From Pseudomonas kairouanensis (GTDB lineage Bacteria > Pseudomonadota > Gammaproteobacteria > Pseudomonadales > Pseudomonadaceae), in the NCBI RefSeq assembly GCF_004682055.1, contig NZ_QUZU01000023.1:1-64000 (forward strand): a stretch of DNA of 64,000 nt, in the 5' to 3' direction. The notes beneath the pieces were generated by a model. The model was not told where the DNA came from. It ran no database searches and saw only the letters and a list, made by a program, of their open reading frames with translations. The translations under genes were made by a program, and so were the position numbers. Positions 25,441 to 33,739 of this stretch are shown here, piece by piece; position 1 is the stretch's first letter, and each line of letters opens with the position of its first letter.

Positions 25441-26724
25441 CTAAATGCTCAAGCGCAAGGCGAGGGCGGCGAGGGTGACCAGCAGCACCGGAACCGTCAG
25501 TACGATCCCGACCTTGAAGTAATACCCCCAAGTAATAGTGATGCCCTTGCGCGCCAGAATATGCAGCCACAGCAGCGTGGCCAGGCTGCCAATGGGGGTG
25601 ATCTTCGGGCCCAGGTCGCTGCCGATGACGTTGGCGTAGATCATCGCCTCCTTGATGACACCCACGGCATGGCTGGACTCGATGGACAGTGCACCGATCA
25701 ACACGGTGGGCAGGTTGTTCATCACCGACGACAGCAGCGCCGTCAGTACACCAGTGCCCATCGCGGCCCCCCATATGCCGTAAGTGGCGAAGGTATCCAG
25801 CCACGTCGCCAGGTAACTGGTGAGTCCGGCATTGCGCAAGCCGTAGACCACCAGGTACATGCCCAGGGAGAACACCACGATCTGCCACGGCGCTTCCTTC
25901 AACACCTTGCGCGTGGAAATCTTGTGACCCTTGGCGGCGATCACCAGCAAGAGCACGGCACATGCCGCGGAAATCGCACTGATGGGAATCCCCAGGGGTT
26001 CCAGGGCAAAGCAGCCCACCAACAGGATACCCAGCACCCACCAGCCGGCACGGAAGGTGGCGCGGTCGTGTACTGCGCTGGCAGGGTCATCGAGGTCGGC
26101 GGGGTTGTAGGTGTGCGGAATATCGCGGCGAAAAAACCACAACAGCACCGCCAGGGTGGCCGCAACGCTGACCAGGTTGACGGGGATCATCACGCCTGCG
26201 TATTCGTTGAAGCCAATCTTGAAGTAATCCGCCGAGACGATGTTGACCAGGTTCGACACCACCAACGGCAGGCTTGCGGTGTCGGCAATAAACCCCGCGC
26301 CCATCACAAAGGCCAGGGTCGCCGCCGGGGAAAAGCGCAGCGCCAGCAGCATCGACATCACGATGGGCGTAAGAATTAACGCCGCGCCATCGTTGGCAAA
26401 CAGCGCCGACACCAATGCGCCAAGCAGCACCATATAGGCAAACAACCGCCGGCCCCGGCCACGCCCCCAACGCGCCACATGCAGCGCCGCCCATGCGAAG
26501 AAACCCGCCTCATCCAGCAGCAGACTGATGATGATCAGCGCCACAAAGGTGCCGGTGGCATTCCAGATGATGTGCCACACCACCGGTATATCGGCCAGGC
26601 TGATGACGCCACAGGCCAGGGCCAGGATCGCGCCGAGGCTGGCGCTCCAGCCCACGCCCAAGCCCTTGGGTTGCCAGATGACCAGTACGATGGTGAGCAA
26701 AAAGATGCCAGCGGCAATAAGCAT
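25441..26724 (-). CDS. arsB: Arsenite efflux transporter ArsB
   Basis: This 427-residue inner-membrane protein with about 12 hydrophobic segments matches the ArsB antiporter over its length. Recognisable blocks are TIVLVIWQPKGLGVGWSA, LFANDGAALILTPIV, GFIADTASLPLVVSNLVNIVSAD and SSVMNNLPTVL, with the C-terminal PKITPIGSLATLLWLHIL. It exports arsenite or antimonite. ArsR, ArsC and ArsH are not adjacent, unlike the usual ars operon; the neighbours are an AraC regulator and a LysE exporter. Confidence 0.93.
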   Translation of the reverse strand: MLIAAGIFLLTIVLVIWQPKGLGVGWSASLGAILALACGVISLADIPVVWHIIWNATGTFVALIIISLLLDEAGFFAWAALHVARWGRGRGRRLFAYMVLLGALVSALFANDGAALILTPIVMSMLLALRFSPAATLAFVMGAGFIADTASLPLVVSNLVNIVSADYFKIGFNEYAGVMIPVNLVSVAATLAVLLWFFRRDIPHTYNPADLDDPASAVHDRATFRAGWWVLGILLVGCFALEPLGIPISAISAACAVLLLVIAAKGHKISTRKVLKEAPWQIVVFSLGMYLVVYGLRNAGLTSYLATWLDTFATYGIWGAAMGTGVLTALLSSVMNNLPTVLIGALSIESSHAVGVIKEAMIYANVIGSDLGPKITPIGSLATLLWLHILARKGITITWGYYFKVGIVLTVPVLLVTLAALALRLSI

Positions 26725-26864
26725 GAATGTCCCCGGAGAAGGCGAAATGCGCCTAAAGATTGACCTGCGCCAACGTTTATTAATTCAGCCACAAGTGTTT
26801 GAAATTAAAATGAAACACGCGTGTCCTAAAGTGCCCCACCCTTGGTGATAAAGGAAGTAACCGC

Positions 26865-27080
26865 GTGACCCGTGCCACTCGTAACCTGCGCAAGACCCTC
26901 GATTCCGTCGCGGACAATAACGAAACCGCGGCCTTTGATTTGATGCGCGCCGTCGAAAAACTCGGTGATGAAGTGCTGCGCCAGCGCCTGCTCAATACCA
27001 TCCACCGCCTTAACCAGGATGCGTATGAACTGCGCGAAGCGCGGGACGCGGTGGAGCGTGTGTCGGTCAAGCTGGCGTAG
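26865..27080 (+). CDS. Conserved-looking small helical protein (GTG start)
   Basis: This 71-residue acidic/basic helical protein (TRATRNLRKTLDSVADNN at the start, heptad-like ELREARDAVERVS at the end) starts at GTG 26865, with AAGGAAG 8 bp upstream. It contains no cysteine and no membrane segment. I do not recognise a family. Good ribosome site and codon pattern support a real gene; coiled-coil dimerisation is plausible. Confidence 0.6.
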   Translation: MTRATRNLRKTLDSVADNNETAAFDLMRAVEKLGDEVLRQRLLNTIHRLNQDAYELREARDAVERVSVKLA

Positions 27081-27188
27081 TTGGCCATTTATTTTCCCCC
27101 CACGCTATAAAGGGCGCGCAAGATCGTTCAAGACAAGGCCCTGTTTGCACTGGCATCCTTGTCGACTGTCTGTCGATGAGCCGTATCC

Positions 27189-27884
27189 ATGCCTACTGCC
27201 TTACCCCATTACGCCTTTGCTCGCGGCGCCATTGCCGTTATTCCTTTGTCCCTGGCCTGCGCGCCGTGGGGCCTGTTGGCAGGCTCAATGGCCATCGATG
27301 CGCAATTCACGCCGCTGCAGGCCCAGGGGTTGTCCGCCATCGTATTTGCCGGCGCCGCGCAGTTGGTAGCCATCGGCATGGTCAAGAGCGGCGCCAGCCT
27401 GATATCCATCGTACTGACTACCTTGTTGCTGACATCCCAGCACCTGCTCTATGGCATGCACATGCGCCCGACCCTGTCGACGCTCACTACCCGCTGGCGC
27501 ATGAGCCTGGGTTTTTTACTCACTGACGAATTCTTCGCGCTGGTCAGCCACTACGATCGCCAGACGTTCAACCGCTGGTTTGCCCTGGGCGTAGGCCTTA
27601 CGTTCTACATCGCCTGGAACCTGTTCACCCTGGCCGGCATTGTGCTGGGTAAAAGCATCCCCGGCCTGGACCAATTGGGCCTGGAGTTCTCGATTGCCGC
27701 GACGTTTATTGCGTTGATCACCCCCGTGGTCCGTGATGTGCCGACGGTGGTCTGCGTGGCCGTTTCGTTGCTGTGTTCGGTGTGGCTGAGCTTCCTGCAT
27801 TGGGAGTCGGCCGTGGTGGTGTCTGGCCTTCTGGGCATGAGTGCAGGCTATGTGTGCAAACGACTGGGGGTAGGGCAGCCATGA
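27189..27884 (+). CDS. azlC: AzlC-family branched-chain amino-acid exporter large subunit
   Basis: This 231-residue inner-membrane protein shows AzlC features: FARGAIAVIPLSLACAPWGLLAGSMA near the N-terminus and QHLLYGMHMRP with the following long hydrophobic helices. With AzlD it forms a two-part exporter for branched-chain amino acids and their analogues. The stop overlaps the azlD start by 4 bp (ATGA). Confidence 0.9.
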   Translation: MPTALPHYAFARGAIAVIPLSLACAPWGLLAGSMAIDAQFTPLQAQGLSAIVFAGAAQLVAIGMVKSGASLISIVLTTLLLTSQHLLYGMHMRPTLSTLTTRWRMSLGFLLTDEFFALVSHYDRQTFNRWFALGVGLTFYIAWNLFTLAGIVLGKSIPGLDQLGLEFSIAATFIALITPVVRDVPTVVCVAVSLLCSVWLSFLHWESAVVVSGLLGMSAGYVCKRLGVGQP

Positions 27885-28195
27885 TCTACATCATGATTGC
27901 AGTGATGGGCCTGGCGGTTTTTCTCAATCGCTACCTGTTTATCGAGCCGCGCCTGCCGGTGCGCCTGAACCGTGGGGCGCGGGAGTTCCTGGGGTTTGCG
28001 GTGCCGGGCATGCTCACGGCGATCTGTGGGCCGATTATTTTCCTGGCCGATCACCAGCACCTCAACCTCAGCCCGGCCAATCCGTACCTGCTGGCTGGCA
28101 TCAGTGCCGTGGCGTTGATGTACTGGACGCGCAACGTGCTGCTGACGGTGTTGCTGAGCATGGCGGTGTTCTATCTGCTGCGCTGGTGGCTCTGA
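27881..28195 (+). CDS. azlD: AzlD-family small transporter subunit
   Basis: This 104-residue hydrophobic protein with four predicted membrane segments has the AzlD motif FLNRYLFIEPRLPVRLNRG followed by AREFLGFAVPGMLTAI. ATG 27881 overlaps the azlC stop; the longer frame inside azlC is not used. It is the small partner of the AzlC exporter. Confidence 0.9.
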   Translation: MIYIMIAVMGLAVFLNRYLFIEPRLPVRLNRGAREFLGFAVPGMLTAICGPIIFLADHQHLNLSPANPYLLAGISAVALMYWTRNVLLTVLLSMAVFYLLRWWL

Positions 28196-28204
28196 ACAGC
28201 AGGC

Positions 28205-28230
28205 AAAAAAAAGCCTGCGGGAGGGCAGGC
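28205..28230 (-). terminator. Terminator downstream of the 28.4-kb membrane protein gene
   Basis: GCCTGC (28213-28218) and GCAGGC (28225-28230) form a short stem that on the minus strand is followed by eight T residues. It lies between the convergent azlD and the small membrane gene. Confidence 0.75.
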
Positions 28231-28350
28231 GTCAAGGGAGACTTCTAAAAATGAGCCAAGCCACTATAGGCGGCGCATTCTCCCTTCACAGTGAAACTAA
28301 ATTCATCCACTGCCGCGCAAAGCAGCCCCGCGAGGGGCCGCCACGTCGCA

Positions 28351-28566
28351 TCAGTTTTTCGCGTTGAGCTTGCGCAGTTCCTCATAGGTAGCCGACTGCA
28401 CGAACCAGAAACCGGAAATGATGCACCACGTCAAAGTACCGCCCACCAGGACCGCCAGGCCCGACAGGAAACTCGCGCTGAACATCGACACCAGGCCGAT
28501 GAGCCAAACGAAGGCCAAAGCGATGTAGAGCACGGAGTTGTTGACGCTGATGACGAAATCTTTCAT
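28351..28566 (-). CDS. Small two-helix membrane protein
   Basis: This 71-residue protein starts at ATG 28566, with AAGGA about 7 bp upstream. Two hydrophobic helices (SVLYIALAFVWLIGLVSMF and GLAVLVGGTLTWCIISGFWFV) are joined by a short loop, and the polar tail is SATYEELRKLNAKN. No known family is recognised. The upstream extension of the frame has no ribosome site. Confidence 0.65.
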   Translation of the reverse strand: MKDFVISVNNSVLYIALAFVWLIGLVSMFSASFLSGLAVLVGGTLTWCIISGFWFVQSATYEELRKLNAKN

Positions 28567-28730
28567 GACGCTTCCTTGTAGAGAATATCCCGTGGCCTCC
28601 TCAGTGAGACCAACGGCGACATCATAATGCCATGTCAGCGGCCTGCGCCACCTTGATTGCTTCTCAAGTAATGCGTCGTGGAGCGGCCGGCTAATGGTAG
28701 AGTCGCGTTTTTTTCCAACGGAGCAATGGC

Positions 28731-29084
28731 ATGCACAAGGTGGTAGTGGGCGCATTGGTACTGGCAGCATTGGCCGGTTGCGCAGGTTCCAAGATGAAGG
28801 ATGCACGCGCAGGTGCCCCTTATAAAACCCTGGCCTCGGACAAGGCGACCCTGGTGGTTGCCGAATGCATCCAGTTCGGCTGGCAAGACGAAAGCGTATT
28901 TGGTGTGGATGCCGGCGGCTTCAAGGAACCCATCGGCACGGGCGGTTTTACCGTGTACACCACCGGCGGCGATTACTTCGTTGATGTGCAAGGTGCCGGT
29001 GCCGGTTCCTCCGTCAAGTACTACGCCATCGAAGACAATATGCCTGCCAAACGACGTTTGGCTGCGCTCGCGACCTGTCTGTAA
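28731..29084 (+). CDS. Small lipoprotein
   Basis: This 117-residue protein has a lipoprotein signal with lipobox LAGC (Cys17). The mature part is about 100 residues with two further cysteines (AECIQFGW and the C-terminal ATCL). The GSSVKYYAIED stretch resembles GSSIKLYESM in the lipoprotein at 39042. Probably outer- or inner-membrane anchored in the periplasm; function unknown. Confidence 0.8.
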   Translation: MHKVVVGALVLAALAGCAGSKMKDARAGAPYKTLASDKATLVVAECIQFGWQDESVFGVDAGGFKEPIGTGGFTVYTTGGDYFVDVQGAGAGSSVKYYAIEDNMPAKRRLAALATCL

Positions 29085-29229
29085 TCCATTGCCTTAGTGT
29101 TTTTAGGAAATGCCCGGCACGACAGCTGCGGGACATTCGCTTATGATTCACATCGCTCGCCCGACATGATGGCTCTTTACCAGTACACGGATGTCGAGGC
29201 TGGAAAGTCGGGCGGGCATCCCCCTTTGC

Positions 29230-29934
29230 TCAACGTGGCATGAAACCCAAATGCCAGCGCCTGGGGATCTTCAGCGATACCACACCCAGCACACCGGCCA
29301 GCGCAGCGCTGACAACCAGCGCCCGGAGGCCCATGTGCTGCTCCAGCAGCGCCCCGATCACAGCCCCCACGAACATCCCCGCCCACGGCACCAGTTGCAC
29401 CCGCCAGCCGTTGCGGCGTTCCCCCAATACCCAGCGACCCAGGCCGCGCCCGAAGCGTGAAAGTGCGCCTGTCACGTAGGTCAGGCCTACGGGCAAGCCG
29501 TTGACCTCTTCCACCGCCGCATTGAGCATGCCCATCGCGATGATCGCCGCGAGAAGCGCGGGCAAGGCGTCGGTCACTGGTAACAAGGCCCCGCCGCAGA
29601 GCAGTGCGGCAATGCACAACAGCAAGGGCAGGGCATGCCGGCGACCCAATCGGCTGACCACCACCCCCAGCGCATTGCCCACCACAAAGGTAGTGATCAG
29701 CAACAGCAGGCGCCCCGTCAGCCCCAGGTCCCCCGCGCTGATCGCCACGGCCAGGCGAGTGGTATTGCCGCTCATGAACGACACAAAGTCCCCGCTGGCC
29801 ATAAAGCCAATGGCATCGGTCATGCCCGCCAATACCGAAAGGCTGGCCACCAACATCAAGCCCACCCGCCCACGCCAGCGCTGGTGGTGAGCGAGTACGG
29901 CATTTGCGTAGGGCTTGCGGGGCGCAGGCAACAT
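29230..29934 (-). CDS. YoaK-family (DUF1275) membrane protein
   Basis: This 234-residue protein has about six hydrophobic segments and the DUF1275 signature AGMTDAIGFMASGDFVSFMSGNTTRLA near residue 36. ATG 29934 begins MLPAPRKP and is preferred over the longer reading, which runs antisense to the topoisomerase gene. Function of the family is unknown; the membrane location is clear. Confidence 0.86.
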   Translation of the reverse strand: MLPAPRKPYANAVLAHHQRWRGRVGLMLVASLSVLAGMTDAIGFMASGDFVSFMSGNTTRLAVAISAGDLGLTGRLLLLITTFVVGNALGVVVSRLGRRHALPLLLCIAALLCGGALLPVTDALPALLAAIIAMGMLNAAVEEVNGLPVGLTYVTGALSRFGRGLGRWVLGERRNGWRVQLVPWAGMFVGAVIGALLEQHMGLRALVVSAALAGVLGVVSLKIPRRWHLGFMPR

Positions 29935-30010
29935 GGTGGCGGGGTTCCTCGGTGAGATTATCCGGCCACTACGGTAGGACGCTTTGCACAGGTGTGCAAT
30001 GGCCTGAAGG

Positions 30011-31048
30011 CTAGGGCGCCTTGGCGTTCTTCGGCAGGTCCGCAGCCAATTGCTCCAGAAACATCGCCAGCGCCACTTCTTCGGCCTTGAGCCCCTTGCG
30101 TACCCGAGGCTTGGGCAAGCGGGACAGCTCGCCCAGGCTGAAATGCTCCAGCACGGCGGGGTGGATGTAGCACTTGCGACACACCGCCGGGGTGTTGCCC
30201 AGTTGCCGGGCCACATCCTTGACCATGGCCACCACATGCCGCTTGGCGTCGGATTCCGGCTGCCATTCCAACTCGCGCAATACCGCCAATGCCAGCGCGG
30301 TGCCGGCCCAGGTGCGGTAGTCCTTGGCGGTAAAGTCAGCGCCAGTGAGGCTGTGCAGGTAGGCATTCACATCATGGGAACTGACGGTGTGGCGTTCGCC
30401 GTCCTCGTCCAGGTACTGGAACAGGTTCTGCCCCGGCAATTCCAGGCAACGTTTGACCACCGTGGCCAGGCGCCGGTCCTTGACGCTGACCTGGTGTTCG
30501 ACGCCGCTCTTGCCGCGAAACTGGAACTGAATCTGACTGCCCTTGATGTCCACATGCCGGTTGCGCAGGGTGGTCAGGCCGTAGGATTTGTTATCCCGTG
30601 CGTACTGGGTGTTGCCAACACGGATCAAGGTGGCGTCCAGCAGCATGACCACGGTGGCCAGTACTTTTTCTCGGGTAAACCCAGGCTCGGCGATTTGCGC
30701 TTGCAGTTGCTTGCGCAGCTTGGGCAGCGCATTGCCGAATTCCTGCAGACGCGAATACTTGTCGGTGTCGCGTACCTCGCGCCAACGTGCGTGATAGCGA
30801 TATTGCTTGCGCCCTCGGGCATCACGGCCGGTGGCCTGCAGGTGGCCACGCGGATCGGCGCAGATCCATACATCGGTGTAGGCAGGCGGCACGGCCAGGG
30901 CATTGAGGCGTTGAATCTCAGCAGCATCCTGGATGCGCTGGCCCTTGGCATCGAAATACTGGAACTTGCCCCGAAGCGTCTTGCGACGGATACCGGGCTG
31001 GGTGTCATCTACATAATGCAAATCGCGGGGCAGGTCGACGTCGGACAT
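30011..31048 (-). CDS. Type IB DNA topoisomerase
   Basis: This 345-residue enzyme relaxes supercoils through a 3'-phosphotyrosine. Visible catalytic elements are Arg in TLIRVGNTQYARDNKSYG, Lys in VSVKDRRLA, Arg in FTAKDYRTWAGT and Tyr in RKCYIHPAVLEHF. The N-terminal LHYVDDTQPGIRRKTLRGKFQYFD matches the poxvirus-like bacterial TopIB group. AAGGAA lies 8 bp before the ATG. It is not essential in relatives and is a single-gene unit here. Confidence 0.93.
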   Translation of the reverse strand: MSDVDLPRDLHYVDDTQPGIRRKTLRGKFQYFDAKGQRIQDAAEIQRLNALAVPPAYTDVWICADPRGHLQATGRDARGRKQYRYHARWREVRDTDKYSRLQEFGNALPKLRKQLQAQIAEPGFTREKVLATVVMLLDATLIRVGNTQYARDNKSYGLTTLRNRHVDIKGSQIQFQFRGKSGVEHQVSVKDRRLATVVKRCLELPGQNLFQYLDEDGERHTVSSHDVNAYLHSLTGADFTAKDYRTWAGTALALAVLRELEWQPESDAKRHVVAMVKDVARQLGNTPAVCRKCYIHPAVLEHFSLGELSRLPKPRVRKGLKAEEVALAMFLEQLAADLPKNAKAP

Positions 31049-31108
31049 GGTGGCGTTCCTTTGGGCATGTTCGATTGACCGCAGCGTTGCGCGGTCGTGC
31101 CAAAAGGT

Positions 31109-32188
31109 TTATGCCAGCACGGCCACTGCCTTGATCTGTGCCCACAGCCGTTGGCCTGGGTGCAGTTGCAACTGGTCGCGGGAGAAGCGGGTGATGCGTG
31201 CCAGCAACGGTGTACCGCTGGCGTCCAGGCGCACCAGTACATGGGCTTGGTTGTCTGCGCCGAGTTCCTGGGTGACCGTCACCGGCAGGCGGTTGAGGAT
31301 GCTGCTGTGCGCCTCGGGTTGCAGGTTGAGGCTTACGTCCCGCGCCTGCACCTTGACCCGCAAGGCCTTGCCCACTGCCAGCGGCGCATGGGCTACGCGC
31401 ATATGCAGGTCGCTGTCGGGCAGTTGCAGCGTCAGCAGTTGGTAGTGGGCGTCGTAGGCGCTGACCGTCCCCTTGATCACCACCCCGGCGTCGTCGCCTG
31501 ACGCCATGGGCAGGTCCAGCCGTGCCAGGGTTTCGCCGATGGGACCGCTGGCCAGGGCCTTGCCGTCATTGAGCAGCACGATGTGATCGGCCAGGCGCGC
31601 CACTTCATCCTGCGCATGGCTGACATACAACACTGGGATGTCGAGCTCGTCATGCAGGCGTTCCAGGTAGGGCAAGATCTCGCCTTTACGCTGGCTGTCC
31701 AGCGCGGCCAACGGCTCATCCATCAACAACAACCTGGGGCTGGTGAGCAAGGCGCGGGCGATGCCGACGCGCTGGCGTTCGCCGCCGGACAGGTGTTGCG
31801 GGTGACGGTCGAGCAAGTGGCCGATCCCCAGCAACTGCGTGGCCTGGGCCATGTCCACACGCCGCTGCTCACGCGCGATGCGCTTGAGACCGAACTCCAG
31901 GTTGGCGCGCACCGCCAGGTGCGGGAACAGGCTTGCTTCTTGAAACACGTAACCCAGCGCGCGTTTGTGGGGGGGCACGAACAGCCCGTTGCGGCTGTCT
32001 TGCCAGACTTCGTCGTTGATCTGGATAAAGCCATCGTCGGCCCGCTCAAGGCCAGCGATGCAACGCAAGCAGGTGGTCTTGCCCGAACCAGAATGCCCGT
32101 ACAGCGCGGTCACGCCACGGCCGGGCAGATGAAGGTCCACGTCCAGCTCGAACCCCGAGTACTTGAGTTGCAGGCGTACATCAATCAT
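31109..32188 (-). CDS. modC: Molybdate ABC transporter ATP-binding protein ModC
   Basis: This 359-residue ATPase energises ModAB. Walker A GHSGSGKTT, signature LSGGERQRV and Walker B LLLMDEPLAALD are present, and the C-terminal Mop/TOBE-type domain is visible in VHVLVRLDASGTPLLARIT. ATG 32188 is chosen because GGAG lies 8 bp upstream; the TTG three codons earlier is less likely. It follows modB after 5 bp. Confidence 0.94.
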   Translation of the reverse strand: MIDVRLQLKYSGFELDVDLHLPGRGVTALYGHSGSGKTTCLRCIAGLERADDGFIQINDEVWQDSRNGLFVPPHKRALGYVFQEASLFPHLAVRANLEFGLKRIAREQRRVDMAQATQLLGIGHLLDRHPQHLSGGERQRVGIARALLTSPRLLLMDEPLAALDSQRKGEILPYLERLHDELDIPVLYVSHAQDEVARLADHIVLLNDGKALASGPIGETLARLDLPMASGDDAGVVIKGTVSAYDAHYQLLTLQLPDSDLHMRVAHAPLAVGKALRVKVQARDVSLNLQPEAHSSILNRLPVTVTQELGADNQAHVLVRLDASGTPLLARITRFSRDQLQLHPGQRLWAQIKAVAVLA

Positions 32189-32193
32189 CGCAA

Positions 32194-32874
32194 TCAACTC
32201 CAGCCCATCTTGGTTTTACGACTGGAATACAGCGCCAGCAGCACCAGGAACGCGAACACCACCATGGACCCTGCCAGCCAGTGGGCCTGGGCGTATTCCA
32301 TGGCTTCTACGTGGTCGTAGATCTGCACCGAGACTACTCGGGTCTTGTCCGGGATATTGCCGCCGATCATCAGCACCACGCCAAACTCACCGACGGTGTG
32401 GGCAAAACCCAGGATCGACGCGGTGATAAAGCCTGGGCGTGCCAGGGGCAGAATCACCGTGAAAAACGTGTCCCACGGGTTGGCGCGCAACGTGGCGGCC
32501 ACCTCCAAAGGGCGTGTACCGATGGCAGAGAAGGCGTTTTGCAACGGCTGCACCACAAACGGCATGGAATAGATCACCGAGCCAATCACCAACCCGGCAA
32601 AGCTGAAGGTGAGGGTGCCCAGGCCCAGCCATTGGGTGAACTGGCCGAAGTAACCGTTGGGACCCATGGTCAACAGCAGGTAGAAGCCGATCACCGTGGG
32701 CGGCAGCACCAGCGGCAAGGCAACAATTGCGCCGATGGGCCCGCGCCACCACGAACGGGTGCGCGACAGCCACAGGGCAATCGGAGTGCCGATGACCAGC
32801 AGGATCACCGTGGTCAGGGACGCCAGTTTGATGGTCAACCAAATAGCGGAAAAATCGGCACTCGATAGCGGCAT
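32194..32874 (-). CDS. modB: Molybdate ABC transporter permease ModB
   Basis: This 226-residue permease has five or six hydrophobic segments and the EAA loop EVAATLRANPWDTFFTVILPLARPG. The ATG abuts the modA stop directly, so translation is probably coupled. It forms the molybdate channel with ModA and ModC. Confidence 0.94.
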   Translation of the reverse strand: MPLSSADFSAIWLTIKLASLTTVILLVIGTPIALWLSRTRSWWRGPIGAIVALPLVLPPTVIGFYLLLTMGPNGYFGQFTQWLGLGTLTFSFAGLVIGSVIYSMPFVVQPLQNAFSAIGTRPLEVAATLRANPWDTFFTVILPLARPGFITASILGFAHTVGEFGVVLMIGGNIPDKTRVVSVQIYDHVEAMEYAQAHWLAGSMVVFAFLVLLALYSSRKTKMGWS

Positions 32875-33627
32875 TTAGAGCTCGTAACCGTAGGACTTGA
32901 TAACGGCAGCGGCTTTTGGCCCCTTGAGGTATTCAACCAGTGCCTTGGCAGCGGCGCTGTCTTTGCCTTTATTGAGGATGACCGCGTCCTGTTTGATCGG
33001 ATCATGCATGGACGATGGGACGATCCACGCCGAACCGCTGGTGACTTTGCCGTCTTTGTAGATCTGCGACAAGGCGACGAAGCCCAACTCGGCGTTGCCG
33101 GTGGACACGAACTGGTAGGCCTGGGTGATGTTCTGGCCTTCAACGATCTTGTCCTTGACCTTGTCGCTCAGGCCTTCTTTGGCCAGCACCTGGGTCGCAG
33201 CCAGGCCGTACGGCGCGGCTTTCGGGTTGGCGATGGACAGGTGCTTGAACGCATTTTTCTTCAGCACGTCGCCCTTGGCGTCCACGTAGCCTTCCTTGGC
33301 CGACCACAACGCCAGGGTGCCCACGGCGTAAGTGAAGCGCGAACCTTTGACGGTGTCGCCTTCGCTTTCCAGTTTTTGCGGAGTGGTGTCGTCGGCGCTC
33401 AGGAATACCTCGAACGGCGCGCCGTTTTTGATCTGGGTATAGAACTGGCCGGTGGCACCGTAGGCCGCGACCAACTTGTGGCCGGTGTCTTTCTCGAAAT
33501 CGGCGGCAATCGCCTGGATCGGCGCGGTGAAGTTGGCGGCGACCGCCACCTGTACTTCATCGGCGTGAGCCGAACCAAAAGCCAGGGCAGCGACCAGTGC
33601 GGCCAGGCGTGAGACACGGATCATCAT
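32875..33627 (-). CDS. modA: Molybdate-binding protein ModA
   Basis: This 250-residue periplasmic receptor has a signal peptide ending near residue 22 (FGSAHA/DEV). The mature start AANFTAPIQAIAADFEKDTGHKL and the segment AYGATGQFYTQIKNGAPFEVFLSADDTTP contain the ligand loops typical of ModA. Two adjacent ATG codons are possible; the first follows AAGGAG by about 8 bp. The ModE-type box upstream implies repression when molybdate is ample. Confidence 0.95.
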   Translation of the reverse strand: MMIRVSRLAALVAALAFGSAHADEVQVAVAANFTAPIQAIAADFEKDTGHKLVAAYGATGQFYTQIKNGAPFEVFLSADDTTPQKLESEGDTVKGSRFTYAVGTLALWSAKEGYVDAKGDVLKKNAFKHLSIANPKAAPYGLAATQVLAKEGLSDKVKDKIVEGQNITQAYQFVSTGNAELGFVALSQIYKDGKVTSGSAWIVPSSMHDPIKQDAVILNKGKDSAAAKALVEYLKGPKAAAVIKSYGYEL

Positions 33628-33676
33628 GAAGCAGCTCCTTGGGGATGTACGGCGTGTTATAGGTAAAAGGCTATAC

Positions 33677-33700
33677 CGCTATTTACGGGAATATATAGCG
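33677..33700 (-). promoter_or_regulatory. ModE-type operator upstream of modABC
   Basis: The left arm CGCTATTTA (33677-33685) and right arm TATATAGCG (33692-33700) are inverted repeats with one mismatch around a 6-bp spacer. This closely follows the CGNTATATA-N6/7-TATATANCG ModE pattern. The site lies 50-73 bp before modA. The modE gene itself is not in this window. Confidence 0.82.
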
Positions 33701-33739
33701 GTTAGCCACTGCCGGTACAGCCAAAAGTTGCCTCGGGTG

